Shown here one piece after another: positions 43,213 through 52,676 of a DNA stretch of 64,000 nt. The stretch lies in the NCBI RefSeq assembly GCF_029277305.1, contig NZ_CP119526.1. One strand, written 5' to 3'. This DNA is from Guptibacillus hwajinpoensis. GTDB lineage: Bacteria > Bacillota > Bacilli > Bacillales > Guptibacillaceae. Each line of letters starts with the position of its first letter. Positions within the stretch are counted from its first letter, which is position 1. The translations under genes and the position numbers were made by a program. The notes beneath the pieces were generated by a model. It saw only the letters and a program-made list of their open reading frames with translations. It made no database searches and was not told where the DNA came from.

Positions 43213-44712
43213 CTAACCCCCTATCCCAATTGTGCGCGCTAGTTGAAGTGTGTTGGATAGCACGGCAGGATATACTCCTATCCAGATGATGATACTGAGT
43301 AGAATGGCCGATGGAACGATTTCTACAGCCGTTAAGTCTCTTATACCATCAAAGAGCGGGCGTCTCTCACCAAATGTGACCGCAAGAACCGCTCGAAGCA
43401 TATAAACTGCCGTTAATATAAGTCCAAGAATCCCGACACTGCCGATAACAGGCATGGATTCAAACAGACCGAGAAAGGCTAGGAATTCACTAATAAAACC
43501 ACTCATGCCAGGGAGTCCAAGAGAAGCTAACCCAGCAGCGAGAAGGAATCCTGCAAATAACGGAGCCTGACTCGCCACTCCACCAAGCTCTTCAAGCTTT
43601 GTAGTATGAAAGCGATCCACGATCACGCCGACAAGCAAGAAGAGAAGCGCCGCAATCAAGCCGTGTGAAATGGTCTGGAATACTGCTCCCTGTAGCCCAG
43701 CCGTGTTAAAGGAAGCAACGCCTAACAGCACAATGCCCATATGTGAAATCGATGAGTAGGCAAGCACGGATCTTAGCTCGGTTTGAACAAGCGCAATGAA
43801 AGCACCATACAGGAGATTGATAACTCCAAGGATCGCTAGAACAACGGCCATATCCTTCAACTGCTGGGGGAAGAACCCTACTCCAAATCGAAGTAACCCA
43901 TAAGCCCCTATTTTTAATAAAACGCCTGCATGGATCATAACCACTGCAATGGGTGCTTCCACATGAACCCGCACCATCCATGTGTGAAAAGGAACGATTG
44001 GAAGCTTAATACCGAATGCGATGAGTAATAGAACGAATAGCCATGTCCTTGTGTCACCTGAAAGAAACTCAAGCGAATCGGTTTCTTTTAGAAGCATTGT
44101 TAATTCTGTGATGTTGGTTGTTTTCATTTCAACAAAGAGAACAATGATCACAATGAGAAGGAGAATGGATCCGATACCATTGTAGATCATGAAAGAAAAG
44201 GCAGCTTTTTCTCGATTAAACCCGCCCCACTTTCCAACGAGTAGAAACATCGATACAAGCGTTATTTCGAAAAACAAGAAGAAGAGAAATAAATTTTCGC
44301 TAACAAAAACACCGAGCAATCCAAGCTCAAGAAGTAAGAACAGAATGTAGAAGCCTTTTGCGCTTTCTTTTAACCGAAGCGCTGTCAGGGATGCTAGAAA
44401 GGTGATTAGTGAAGCTAGCATAAGAAACAAGACAGAAAGTCCTGTCACCCCAAGATCATACGCAACGGTGTATGGCTCATTTGGACTAATGGATGTCATG
44501 AGTTCGAACCATTGGCGGTACTCGACGAACTGCACACCTGAGACCGTCCGATCAAACAAGGAAAAGACAATCAATGTGAGAACAAGCGGTAGAACCGTTC
44601 CAAGCACGCCCATGTAATTAATAAAACGGTGATTACCGGGCATCACACTTAGTAGTACAATCCCTAATAATGGGGAGAGAATGAGGATCGTTAATAGAAA
44701 AGATTCATTCAT
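43213..44712 (-). CDS. nuoM: NADH-quinone oxidoreductase-type subunit M
   Basis: The protein has 499 residues. LFLFFLFFEITLVSMFLLVGKWGG carries the conserved membrane Glu, and GIKLPIVPFHTWMVRVHVEAP carries the channel Lys and the HTW motif. It is one of three antiporter-like proton-translocating subunits in the membrane arm. Its start codon overlaps the nuoL stop by one base. Confidence 0.95.
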   Translation of the reverse strand: MNESFLLTILILSPLLGIVLLSVMPGNHRFINYMGVLGTVLPLVLTLIVFSLFDRTVSGVQFVEYRQWFELMTSISPNEPYTVAYDLGVTGLSVLFLMLASLITFLASLTALRLKESAKGFYILFLLLELGLLGVFVSENLFLFFLFFEITLVSMFLLVGKWGGFNREKAAFSFMIYNGIGSILLLIVIIVLFVEMKTTNITELTMLLKETDSLEFLSGDTRTWLFVLLLIAFGIKLPIVPFHTWMVRVHVEAPIAVVMIHAGVLLKIGAYGLLRFGVGFFPQQLKDMAVVLAILGVINLLYGAFIALVQTELRSVLAYSSISHMGIVLLGVASFNTAGLQGAVFQTISHGLIAALLFLLVGVIVDRFHTTKLEELGGVASQAPLFAGFLLAAGLASLGLPGMSGFISEFLAFLGLFESMPVIGSVGILGLILTAVYMLRAVLAVTFGERRPLFDGIRDLTAVEIVPSAILLSIIIWIGVYPAVLSNTLQLARTIGIGG

Positions 44713-46556
44713 TAGAAGTACCCCCCTAATACGGCAATTAAAAGAAGCACAACGACTAGACCCGAGAAGGCAACCGTACTATATGTCTGCACTTGACCGG
44801 ACTGAAGCTTAACTCCAGCTTGCCCAAATCGTTTAACTGCGTAAGTTACGGCAGCCGCTCCTCCTTCAATAATGAACCGATCCACATACATCCAAAAGTA
44901 AGCAACCACTCGGCTACCTCTTACAAAAAGACCTTGATACAGTTCATCCACGTAATACTTACGGTAAAGAAGAGTGTGAAGCCCATTTCGCTCATTGGAT
45001 TCCTCAATAGAAGTTTTCCTACCATACACCAACCATGCGACGGCTATGCCTCCAATTGCAAGAAGACTCGCTACTAATGGGATCCAGAATGGTGCTTCAG
45101 GATGAACGAATGCAATTGTATATGGCGTCGTTTCAAGCCAGTCACCAAGGAAGGTTCCAAACCAATTCGTTTGAATGTAGCCTCCAACAACAGCAAGTAC
45201 TCCTAGAACCATCATAGGAATGAGCATCACGCTCGGTGCTTCACGCGCTTCAGTCGAACGGTTTCCTAAAAAAACAAGGAAATAGAGACGGAACATATAG
45301 AGCGCCGTTAGAAAAGCGGTAAGAAGACCGATTACAAACAAAACGTATCGACCATCTCCGTAAGTTGTGGCAAGAATTTCGTCTTTGCTAAAAAAACCAG
45401 CTAGTAGTGGAAAACCAGATATGGATAGACTGCCAATTAAAAATAAGGCAGCAGTTTTTGGTAATTTCTTACTCAGTCCGCCCATTTTAAAGATGTTCTG
45501 CTCATGAACAGCGTGAATGACACTACCCGCTGCAAGGAAAAGCAGTGCTTTGAAGAACGCGTGCGTTGTGAGATGAAAGACTCCCGCCGTGTATCCTGCA
45601 GCGCCAAGTGCTAGCATCATGTACCCAAGCTGGCTGATCGTTGAGTATGCGAGAATCCGTTTCATATCGGTCTCTGCAAGGGCAATTGTCGCTGCAAAGA
45701 TCGCTGTAAAACCTCCTGTTACAGCGACTGTTGTCATCGCAACTTCAGAAGCTGAGAAAAGCGGATAAGTGACGGCGACGAGGTATACGCCTGCCGCAAC
45801 CATCGTCGCTGCATGGATGAGAGCAGATACAGGTGTAGGACCTTCCATCGCATCAGGAAGCCAGGTATGAAGTGGAAACTGCCCTGATTTCCCAACAGCA
45901 CCAACAAAAATCAGAATAGCGATAAGTGTTAAGAGTGATGGAGCGATATCCCCTGCTTGTGCCGCTTGAAAAATCACGTCTAATTCAAAGCTACCGGTTT
46001 GCCAGAACAAGAGAAAAATCGCAACAAGCAGTCCAACATCTCCAATTCGGGTCATAATAAATGCCTTTTTGGCAGCTGCTCTCGCTTCAGGTTTATAGAA
46101 ATAAAAACCAACTAGAAGGAAAGAACAAACGCCTACTAATTCCCAAAACATATACAGCTGTAGAAGATTTGGCGAAAGAACAAGTCCAGTCATCGAGAAA
46201 GTAAAAAGTCCTAGATAGCTGAAAAATGTTGCATACCGCTCATCATTCGCCATATAGCCCATCGAATACATATGTACGAGAAAACTGACAAGCGTGACGA
46301 TCACGAGCATAAGAGCATTAAGCGGATTTACTTCAAGACCAACCGAAATCATGACCGTATCAATTGAGAACCAATTCGCCTCAACTAAATAATTGCCTTG
46401 AGCAAAATGACTAAACAAGACAACAAGCGAACAAAGGAATGCAGCTCCAGTGAGGGTGGTGCCGACAAGTCCCGCTTTTTTGTAAATGGGCTTGGTGAAC
46501 AGAATGATGAGAAACGATAGAAGTGGCAATATCGGTATAAGAAAAACGTAGTCCAC
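44712..46556 (-). CDS. nuoL: NADH-quinone oxidoreductase-type subunit L
   Basis: The protein has 614 residues. YMFWELVGVCSFLLVGFYF and GKSGQFPLHTWLPDAMEGPTPVSALIHAATMVAAGVYLV hold the Glu, Lys and His of the proton channel. The C-terminus extends beyond NuoM/N, consistent with the lateral helix. It is the distal pump of the membrane arm. Confidence 0.96.
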   Translation of the reverse strand: MDYVFLIPILPLLSFLIILFTKPIYKKAGLVGTTLTGAAFLCSLVVLFSHFAQGNYLVEANWFSIDTVMISVGLEVNPLNALMLVIVTLVSFLVHMYSMGYMANDERYATFFSYLGLFTFSMTGLVLSPNLLQLYMFWELVGVCSFLLVGFYFYKPEARAAAKKAFIMTRIGDVGLLVAIFLLFWQTGSFELDVIFQAAQAGDIAPSLLTLIAILIFVGAVGKSGQFPLHTWLPDAMEGPTPVSALIHAATMVAAGVYLVAVTYPLFSASEVAMTTVAVTGGFTAIFAATIALAETDMKRILAYSTISQLGYMMLALGAAGYTAGVFHLTTHAFFKALLFLAAGSVIHAVHEQNIFKMGGLSKKLPKTAALFLIGSLSISGFPLLAGFFSKDEILATTYGDGRYVLFVIGLLTAFLTALYMFRLYFLVFLGNRSTEAREAPSVMLIPMMVLGVLAVVGGYIQTNWFGTFLGDWLETTPYTIAFVHPEAPFWIPLVASLLAIGGIAVAWLVYGRKTSIEESNERNGLHTLLYRKYYVDELYQGLFVRGSRVVAYFWMYVDRFIIEGGAAAVTYAVKRFGQAGVKLQSGQVQTYSTVAFSGLVVVLLLIAVLGGYF

Positions 46557-46572
46557 TTTTATGCCCCCTTCG

Positions 46573-46887
46573 CTACTTTTTAAGTGTGTTCATTTCATCA
46601 ACGTTAACGGTTGCCCTGTTTCGATAGAGAGCAATTAGAATAGCAAGACCAACGGCTGCTTCAGCTGCAGCAACTGTAATCGTAAAAAGCGAGAACACCT
46701 GTCCACGAATGGAAGCCCCAACACCGTATTTAGCAAACGCAACAAGGTTCAGGTTCACAGCATTTAGCATTAATTCAATGGAGATTAGAACAATGACTGC
46801 ATTACGCTTTGTTAAAGCGCCATAAAGTCCCATACAAAACAGCAGCAGTGCTGTTACAAGATAAGCAGAAAGCGGGACGGAACTCAT
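46573..46887 (-). CDS. nuoK: NADH-quinone oxidoreductase-type subunit K
   Basis: The protein has 104 residues and three helices. The segment LISIELMLNAVNLNLV contains the conserved Glu in helix 2, and AAAEAAVGLAILIALYRNR the second Glu in helix 3. It overlaps nuoJ by 4 bases. Confidence 0.96.
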   Translation of the reverse strand: MSSVPLSAYLVTALLLFCMGLYGALTKRNAVIVLISIELMLNAVNLNLVAFAKYGVGASIRGQVFSLFTITVAAAEAAVGLAILIALYRNRATVNVDEMNTLKK

Positions 46888-47402
46888 GATTGCTCACCTT
46901 CCTTCTCATCCTTCTCGTCTTTCTTAGCAAGAACAACTGCTCCAACGAGGGCGACAAGGAGCACCACAGAAACTAACTCAAACGGAATCACATAATCTGT
47001 ATAAAGCATGATGCCGATTTGTTCAGTGTTATTCACATGAAGATCATCTGCCTGTGGGCCAAGCGAGATCGTTCGGATGCCTTTAAACATAATAAGAAAG
47101 AAAAGGACGATACCAGTGAACACAACCCCCTTCTTTGCCCACCCTGTCTTTGGCTCTGCTTCTGTATGTTTTGTGAGCATGATCCCAAACAACATGATGA
47201 TGGTGATTGCACCGGAATAAATTAAGATTTGAACAACCGCTACAAATTCTGCAGACAACATAATGTAAAAACCTGCGATACCTAGAAATGTTAGAACAAG
47301 CGCCATCATCATATGAATCACTTTAGTGAGGTTAAGCATCAGCAGTCCACCGGTTATTGTTATAAGAAAAAGCACAATGAAGACTAGCAGCTCACCAGTC
47401 AT
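46884..47402 (-). CDS. nuoJ: NADH-quinone oxidoreductase-type subunit J
   Basis: The protein has 172 residues and five hydrophobic segments. AEFVAVVQILIYSGAITIIMLFGIML is the NuoJ signature (helix 3). The acidic-lysine tail KKDEKDEKEGEQS is unremarkable. It overlaps nuoI by 4 bases. Confidence 0.94.
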   Translation of the reverse strand: MTGELLVFIVLFLITITGGLLMLNLTKVIHMMMALVLTFLGIAGFYIMLSAEFVAVVQILIYSGAITIIMLFGIMLTKHTEAEPKTGWAKKGVVFTGIVLFFLIMFKGIRTISLGPQADDLHVNNTEQIGIMLYTDYVIPFELVSVVLLVALVGAVVLAKKDEKDEKEGEQS

Positions 47403-47818
47403 ACTTTATTTTCCTTTCTGAGGTTTGTATCATTTTCGTCTAGCCATTCTAGATTCTTAAACAGTTCATCACGGCTAAATTCAGCGAGCTCAAAATTGTT
47501 TGTCATGATAATCGCTTCAGTCGGACACACCTCTGTACAAAGGTCGCACAAAATACAAATCTCGAAATTGATATCGTACGTTTCAATGATTTTTCCTTTT
47601 TTATTCGGATCAGGGTGAGCCTTACCAGTGAGACTGATGCAGTCGGTCGGGCAAATGGCTACACACTGATTACAAACAATGCATTTCTCAGGATAGAATT
47701 TCTGAATGCCTCTAAATCGATCAGGCATTTCGAGTGGTTGATCTGGATAGTTATATGTCACTTTTTCTTTGGTCATGTTTTTGAGGGTGTAAGCTAAGCC
47801 TTTCGCAAGTCCACGCAT
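47399..47818 (-). CDS. nuoI: NADH-quinone oxidoreductase-type iron-sulfur subunit I
   Basis: The protein has 139 residues with two 4Fe-4S motifs, CIVCNQCVAICP and CILCDLCTEVCP, forming clusters N6a and N6b that pass electrons to NuoB. GGGAGGAAG lies upstream. Confidence 0.96.
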   Translation of the reverse strand: MRGLAKGLAYTLKNMTKEKVTYNYPDQPLEMPDRFRGIQKFYPEKCIVCNQCVAICPTDCISLTGKAHPDPNKKGKIIETYDINFEICILCDLCTEVCPTEAIIMTNNFELAEFSRDELFKNLEWLDENDTNLRKENKV

Positions 47819-47837
47819 GTTGTGCTTCCTCCCTTAT

Positions 47838-48845
47838 CTAGAATGAACGAAATAATTCGATGACAATGGTCGTGAGAAAAATATTCAATAGCGCAAGTGG
47901 TAGCAGAACTTTCCATCCAAACGACATAAGCTGATCCGCTCGCAGACGTGGAAACGTTGCTCGAATCCAAATCATGACAAACACGACGGAAATGAACTTA
48001 AGCCCAAACCAAACCGCACCTGGAATAAACGTTAAATAAGGAATCGCCTGCCATCCACCAAGAAAGAGAATTGTTGTAAGCGATGCCATTGCAAAGAGGT
48101 ATACGTACTCAGCAAGCATAAAGAATGCCCATCGAAATCCTGAGTACTCCACATGATAGCCAGCTACAAGCTCCGATTCAGCTTCAGGTAAATCGAATGG
48201 CGTTCGGTTCAATTCTGCTACCGACGCAATGAGGAAAATAAAGAAAGCAAGCGGCTGTTTAAATAGAAACGCAACAGATTGTTGCTCTGCTATAATGTCG
48301 TTTAAATTAAGGGAACCTGTAAGGAGGACGATGCCAATCACGCTCATGACGAGCGGTATTTCATAAGAAATCATTTGTGCTGCTGATCGCATACTTCCAA
48401 GAAGTGCGTACTTATTGTTTGATGCCCATCCACCTGCAAGAATTCCGATCGTAGTAATACCAGATATCGCAATATAGTAAAGCAAGCCAACTCCAATGTT
48501 CGCAAACGAAATTCGCTCTGTTAGTGGTAGCACCGCAATGACGAGAAATGCTGGTGCAAAAGCAATAACTGGCGCGATAATAAATAACGGTCGATCCGCA
48601 TCGCGCGGAATCGTATCTTCCTTTAAAAGTAGTTTAAGAATGTCTGCAACGGTTTGCAGTAACCCAAATCTGCCTCCAACTCGGTTCGGTCCATGCCGCA
48701 GTTGCATAAATCCGAGTACTTTCCGCTCCGCAAGAATGGCGTAGGTTACAAATCCAAGCACAACCATCAACATCGCTACACCAACAAGGAAAAATCCGCC
48801 GGTTTGTAAGTAACTAGGTGTGGATTCAAGCATGTTTTGGATCAT
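47838..48845 (-). CDS. nuoH: NADH-quinone oxidoreductase-type subunit H
   Basis: The protein has 335 residues and eight membrane segments. ERKVLGFMQLRHGPNRVGGRFGLLQTVADILKLL and FDLPEAESELVAGYHVEYSG are the conserved quinone-channel loops of the family. Its start overlaps the nuoD stop by one base. Confidence 0.96.
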   Translation of the reverse strand: MIQNMLESTPSYLQTGGFFLVGVAMLMVVLGFVTYAILAERKVLGFMQLRHGPNRVGGRFGLLQTVADILKLLLKEDTIPRDADRPLFIIAPVIAFAPAFLVIAVLPLTERISFANIGVGLLYYIAISGITTIGILAGGWASNNKYALLGSMRSAAQMISYEIPLVMSVIGIVLLTGSLNLNDIIAEQQSVAFLFKQPLAFFIFLIASVAELNRTPFDLPEAESELVAGYHVEYSGFRWAFFMLAEYVYLFAMASLTTILFLGGWQAIPYLTFIPGAVWFGLKFISVVFVMIWIRATFPRLRADQLMSFGWKVLLPLALLNIFLTTIVIELFRSF

Positions 48846-49945
48846 CAGCCATCCACCTCTCCGAGCACGATATCAATGCCTCCTAGAATGGCAATTAAGT
48901 TCGAGATGTTTTCCCCTTCAAGAAGCTTTGGAAGGATTTGCAGATTATAAAAAGACGGTCGGCGGAACTTTAAGCGGTAAGGCTCTTTCTTTCCTTTCGA
49001 TGCAATGTAGCAGCCAATTTCTCCACGCGGCGATTCAATTCTCACATACGTTTCACCAGCTGGTGGCTTAATGATTCTCGGCACTTTCGCCATGAATGGC
49101 CCTTCTTCAGGAAACTGCTCAACGGCTTGCTCAACAATCTTTAATGCTTCTTCAATTTCTGCCATACGACAGTTATAGCGTGCCAATGCATCACCTTCGT
49201 GGAATACAGGGACGTCGAAGTTAAATCGATCGTAAATGGAATACGGTTCGTTCTTCCTAAGGTCCCACTTCACACCTGTACATCGAAGATTCGCACCGCT
49301 TAAGGAATAAGACAGCGCATCTTCTTTCGAGTACGCTCCTACCCCTTTGATCCTCGCCATGAAAATTTCATTACCTGTCACAAGGTCGTGGTACCCAGCA
49401 AGCTGCTCTCTCATATAAGGTACAAACTCTCGCACTTTATCAATCCATCCGTCAGGAGCATCCCACTTCACCCCACCAACGCGCATATAGTTAAACGTCA
49501 ATCTACCACCCGAAATTTCCGTTAATAGATTGATAATCGCCTCGCGCTCACGAAACGCGTAAAGAAACGGACTCATCGCACCAATATCAAGCAAGTACGT
49601 TCCAAACCAGACAAGGTGACTCGCAATTCTCCCAAGCTCCATAACAATCACACGTAGATAATCAGCTCGCTCCGGAATTTCCATCGCCATCATTGTCTCC
49701 ACCGCATGACAGAGGATGTAGTTGTTCGTCATAGCTGCAAGGTAATCCATCCGGTCTGTATAAGGAATGATTTGCGTGTATTGAAGATTCTCCGCAATCT
49801 TCTCCGTCCCTCTGTGAAGGTAACCTATGACAGGCGTTGCTTCCTTAATAATCTCACCGTCTATTTTCAGGACAATGCGAAACACGCCGTGTGTACTGGG
49901 GTGCTGCGGTCCAACATTCAATAGCATTTCCTCAGTACGAATCAT
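48845..49945 (-). CDS. nuoD: NADH-quinone oxidoreductase-type subunit D
   Basis: The protein has 366 residues. LNVGPQHPSTHGVFR near the N-terminus includes the quinone-site His. The C-terminus has ESPRGEIGCYIASKGKKEPYRLKFRRPSF and ends LGGIDIVLGEVD. It is related to group 4 hydrogenase large subunits but lacks the Ni-binding Cys pairs, as expected for complex I. GGAGG lies upstream. Confidence 0.96.
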   Translation of the reverse strand: MIRTEEMLLNVGPQHPSTHGVFRIVLKIDGEIIKEATPVIGYLHRGTEKIAENLQYTQIIPYTDRMDYLAAMTNNYILCHAVETMMAMEIPERADYLRVIVMELGRIASHLVWFGTYLLDIGAMSPFLYAFREREAIINLLTEISGGRLTFNYMRVGGVKWDAPDGWIDKVREFVPYMREQLAGYHDLVTGNEIFMARIKGVGAYSKEDALSYSLSGANLRCTGVKWDLRKNEPYSIYDRFNFDVPVFHEGDALARYNCRMAEIEEALKIVEQAVEQFPEEGPFMAKVPRIIKPPAGETYVRIESPRGEIGCYIASKGKKEPYRLKFRRPSFYNLQILPKLLEGENISNLIAILGGIDIVLGEVDG

Positions 49946-49947
49946 CG

Positions 49948-51126
49948 CTACACCTCCACATCATACGGTTCATAGTCTTTTCTGAGCGGATGACCAACCC
50001 AATCATCTGGCATCATGATTCTCGTTAAGTTTGGATGTCCCTTAAACCTAATACCCAGCAAATCATAGCCTTCTCGTTCAGGCCAGTTTGCCCCCTCCCA
50101 AAGCGAAGTTAGCGAATCAATGACAGGTTCATTCCGGTCTAGCTTCACTTTCAAAGCAACACTTTGATTGTTCTGATACGAATAAAAATGATTGTAAATC
50201 TCCATATGCGTTTCAAAATCCGTTCCATGCGTTTCAGACAAATAATCAAAAGCAAGAAGCTCGTTGTATTTGAGAAACTGAGCGAGCTTAAAATACGTCT
50301 CTTTCCTAGCAACAAGAGTTGGGACATGTTTTGCGAGTCTATTGATGTACGCATCTTCTAATAGGTCTTCACCGAGGTTCTCTCGAATGATCTGTACATA
50401 ACCATCTAATACTGGCTGATTATGTGACGGCTTCTCTTCCTCAACAACAGGTTCTTTAGGCTTTGCTCCCTTCGCCTTAGCCGCCGCGGCAGCTTTTGCT
50501 TTAGCTTTTGCCTTGGCAATTGCGATTGCTTTCGCCTTGTCATCGTCGCCACTCTCTTTTTCTGCTTTCTTCGTTAATGCAGCGGCCTTTGCCTTAGCGG
50601 CTGCAGCCGCTTTCGCTTTATCATCATAGACCCCAGTCTCCCCTGATTCTTTCTTTTTCTTGAGAGCAGCTGCTTTGGCTTTTGCTGCGGCAACAGCTTT
50701 CTTTTTGGCGAGGTCGACATCCTTTTCTCCAAAAGGGGCTTCGCTTTCCTCCGGTGATTCGGTTGCTGTGCTAGACTCAAGCTCTTTTTTCTTTCGAAGC
50801 GCTGCCGCTTTCGCCTTCGCTGCTGCTACGGCTTTCTTTTTGGCGAGGTCTAGATCTTCTTCTTCTCCAGATGATTCTTCGCTTTCTTCCGGTGATTCGG
50901 TTGCCGTACTAGATTCAAGCTCTTTTTTCTTTCGAAGTGCTGCCGCTTTCGCCTTCGCTGCTGCTACGGCTTTCTTTTTGGCGAGGTCTAGATCTTCTTC
51001 TGGGTTTGCCTCTGTAGCATTCCGTTTTTCTCGCTCTTTTCTAAGCTCTGCTGCTTTTCTCTTTGCATCCTCAACGGCTTTTCGTTTTTCTTCAGCTAGC
51101 TCTTCAGGTGTCTTCCCATCGGTCAT
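49948..51126 (-). CDS. nuoC: NADH-quinone oxidoreductase-type subunit C with long Lys/Ala-rich extension
   Basis: The protein has 392 residues, of which only about the last 160 are the 30-kDa subunit domain (LAKHVPTLVARKETYFKLAQFL; YDLLGIRFKGHPNLTRIMMPDDWVGHPLRKDY). The first 225 or so are helical, low-complexity Lys/Ala/Glu sequence built from repeats of the type DLAKKKAVAAAKAKAAALRK. Two copies with the linker KKELESSTATESPEES are almost identical at DNA level (about 140-bp period, near 50782-51002). Related extensions are known to me in Bacillus NuoC. The start overlaps the nuoB stop by 4 bases. Confidence 0.93.
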   Translation of the reverse strand: MTDGKTPEELAEEKRKAVEDAKRKAAELRKEREKRNATEANPEEDLDLAKKKAVAAAKAKAAALRKKKELESSTATESPEESEESSGEEEDLDLAKKKAVAAAKAKAAALRKKKELESSTATESPEESEAPFGEKDVDLAKKKAVAAAKAKAAALKKKKESGETGVYDDKAKAAAAAKAKAAALTKKAEKESGDDDKAKAIAIAKAKAKAKAAAAAKAKGAKPKEPVVEEEKPSHNQPVLDGYVQIIRENLGEDLLEDAYINRLAKHVPTLVARKETYFKLAQFLKYNELLAFDYLSETHGTDFETHMEIYNHFYSYQNNQSVALKVKLDRNEPVIDSLTSLWEGANWPEREGYDLLGIRFKGHPNLTRIMMPDDWVGHPLRKDYEPYDVEV

Positions 51127-51641
51127 CGATTGGTCACCCGCTTTCCAGTTCGTGCTTCGTATCGAATTTTCTCCTGTAGCTTATTTATTCCGTAGATAAG
51201 GGCAGCGGGATTCGGTGGACAACCTGGAATATAGACATCGACCGGCACAATTTGATCGACCCCTTTTACAACGGCATATGAATTGATATAAGGGCCTCCA
51301 GCTGTTGCGCAGGATCCCATTGCAATGACCCACTTCGGTTCAGGCATTTGATCGTAGAGACGCTTTAGGACTGGAGCCATCTTCTTCGTAACGGTTCCCG
51401 ATACAATCATGACGTCAGACTGCCTTGGAGATGTTCGGAAGAATGTTCCGAAGCGGTCCAAATCATAATGCGATGCACCAGATCCCATCATTTCTATGGC
51501 ACAACAAGCAAGCCCAAAAGTAAGTGGCCAGAGTGAGTTACTTCTCGCCCAGGCTTTTACATTCTCGAGCGTTGCTAGAAAGACATTTTGCTTCATTTCT
51601 TCGTATTCTTCTGGTGTAATGTTTTCTAAATTCAGATCCAT
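51123..51641 (-). CDS. nuoB: NADH-quinone oxidoreductase-type subunit B
   Basis: The start is ATG at 51641 (MDLNLENITPEEYEEM), with GAAGAAGG upstream; it overlaps the nuoA stop by 10 bases. The 172 residues include the N2-cluster Cys residues in GLACCAIEMM, GSCATAGG and PGCPPNP. It transfers electrons to quinone at the NuoB/NuoD interface. Confidence 0.95.
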   Translation of the reverse strand: MDLNLENITPEEYEEMKQNVFLATLENVKAWARSNSLWPLTFGLACCAIEMMGSGASHYDLDRFGTFFRTSPRQSDVMIVSGTVTKKMAPVLKRLYDQMPEPKWVIAMGSCATAGGPYINSYAVVKGVDQIVPVDVYIPGCPPNPAALIYGINKLQEKIRYEARTGKRVTNR

Positions 51642-52009
51642 TTCAACACCTTCTTCTTCCATGCGTATAGTAAGCCAATAAAGAGCATGATGATGAAGAG
51701 CATCATTTCAATAAATGCAAAGAAACCGAGTTTCTGATAGGCAACTGCCCACGGGTATAAGAAAACGGTTTCGACATCGAAAATGACAAATAACAATCCG
51801 AATAAATAATATCGGACATTATACTGAATCCAGCTTTGGTGGAACGGCTCAATGCCGCTTTCATAGGTTGTTTGTTTTTCTGCGGATGGCTTTGATGGGC
51901 GTAGGAATCTCCCAGCAGTTAGAGCGATAGCTGGAAGTAGAAGGGCAAGGATAAGAAACATAATAACAAAGAGGTAACTATTCTGGTACACGTTAAGCGA
52001 TTCACCCAT
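51632..52009 (-). CDS. nuoA: NADH-quinone oxidoreductase-type subunit A
   Basis: The start is ATG at 52009 (MGESLNVYQNSYLFVI), with AGAGGAGAG upstream; a longer open frame upstream lacks signals. The 125 residues have three helices and the conserved loop YESGIEPFHQSWIQYNVRYYLFGLLFVIFDVETVFLYPW. It is first in the operon nuoABCDHIJKLMN. No nuoE, nuoF or nuoG is present, so the complex lacks the NADH-binding module. Confidence 0.95.
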   Translation of the reverse strand: MGESLNVYQNSYLFVIMFLILALLLPAIALTAGRFLRPSKPSAEKQTTYESGIEPFHQSWIQYNVRYYLFGLLFVIFDVETVFLYPWAVAYQKLGFFAFIEMMLFIIMLFIGLLYAWKKKVLKWI

Positions 52010-52130
52010 GCAGGTCTCTCCTCTCATCGTGCTGCTAAATATGCTAGTCTTGTATACTAATTCAACATCTCTTACCTTATTCTTGCTTTTCTTGGGAAGT
52101 TTTTTTAAAATTTCGAGCAGAGGTGGTCTT

Positions 52131-52598
52131 ATGTCTACTAAACGAATCCGAACATTAACCGAAAAACTTTGGGCGCGAAACAAATATACCGTTATGGCAA
52201 AAGGGTACGAGCATTACAAAAACGTTAGTACTGCATTAAAGAATGCCGAATCGAACGAACAGCTTCTAGGCGTTTACACCTTATTGAAGGACACGCTAAA
52301 ACTTCCTTACACTAGAAAAGGTATGCGGACAACACTAGAGCATATGTGGGGTTATTTTAAAAAGTTCGCTACAAGTGAAGAAAAAGAATTGTTTATTATG
52401 AAACGAAACGCACTAGATGATACTGAAATTCTTACAGATCAAGATATCGAGAACATTCGCTCATATTTATCGGAGCTACTCGCTACCTATTACTCTGATT
52501 ATTTAAAGAAGAGTCATTTTCTTCATCCTAAGGAGAAATGGAATGAAGTCTATGATCGAAAACAATTAAAGGTTATTACAGAAGTCGATTATCTCTAA
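52131..52598 (+). CDS. DUF1722 (YbgA-like) protein
   Basis: The start is ATG at 52131 (MSTKRIRTLTEKLWAR) after AGAGGTGG; longer frames upstream enter the nuoA promoter region. The 155 residues match the DUF1722 pattern: LWARNKYTVMAKGYEHYK, LPYTRKGMRTTLEHMWGYFKK, YLSELLATYYSDYLKKSHFL. Elsewhere this domain is found alone or fused to DUF523, sometimes near DNA photolyase genes. Its function is unknown. It is divergent from the nuo operon. Confidence 0.85.
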   Translation: MSTKRIRTLTEKLWARNKYTVMAKGYEHYKNVSTALKNAESNEQLLGVYTLLKDTLKLPYTRKGMRTTLEHMWGYFKKFATSEEKELFIMKRNALDDTEILTDQDIENIRSYLSELLATYYSDYLKKSHFLHPKEKWNEVYDRKQLKVITEVDYL

Positions 52599-52676
52599 AC
52601 CACTACATTCAAAAAGGAACTTCAGGAACCTCAGCGAATTAGATTTGGTAAGATCGAAAAAGTGAGGGGTGGCTCG

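Noticed and set aside
50660..51199. 179-codon plus-strand frame rich in Ala, Ser and Phe
   Set aside because: It is the antisense shadow of the Lys/Ala repeat region of nuoC, with no ribosome site or known domain.
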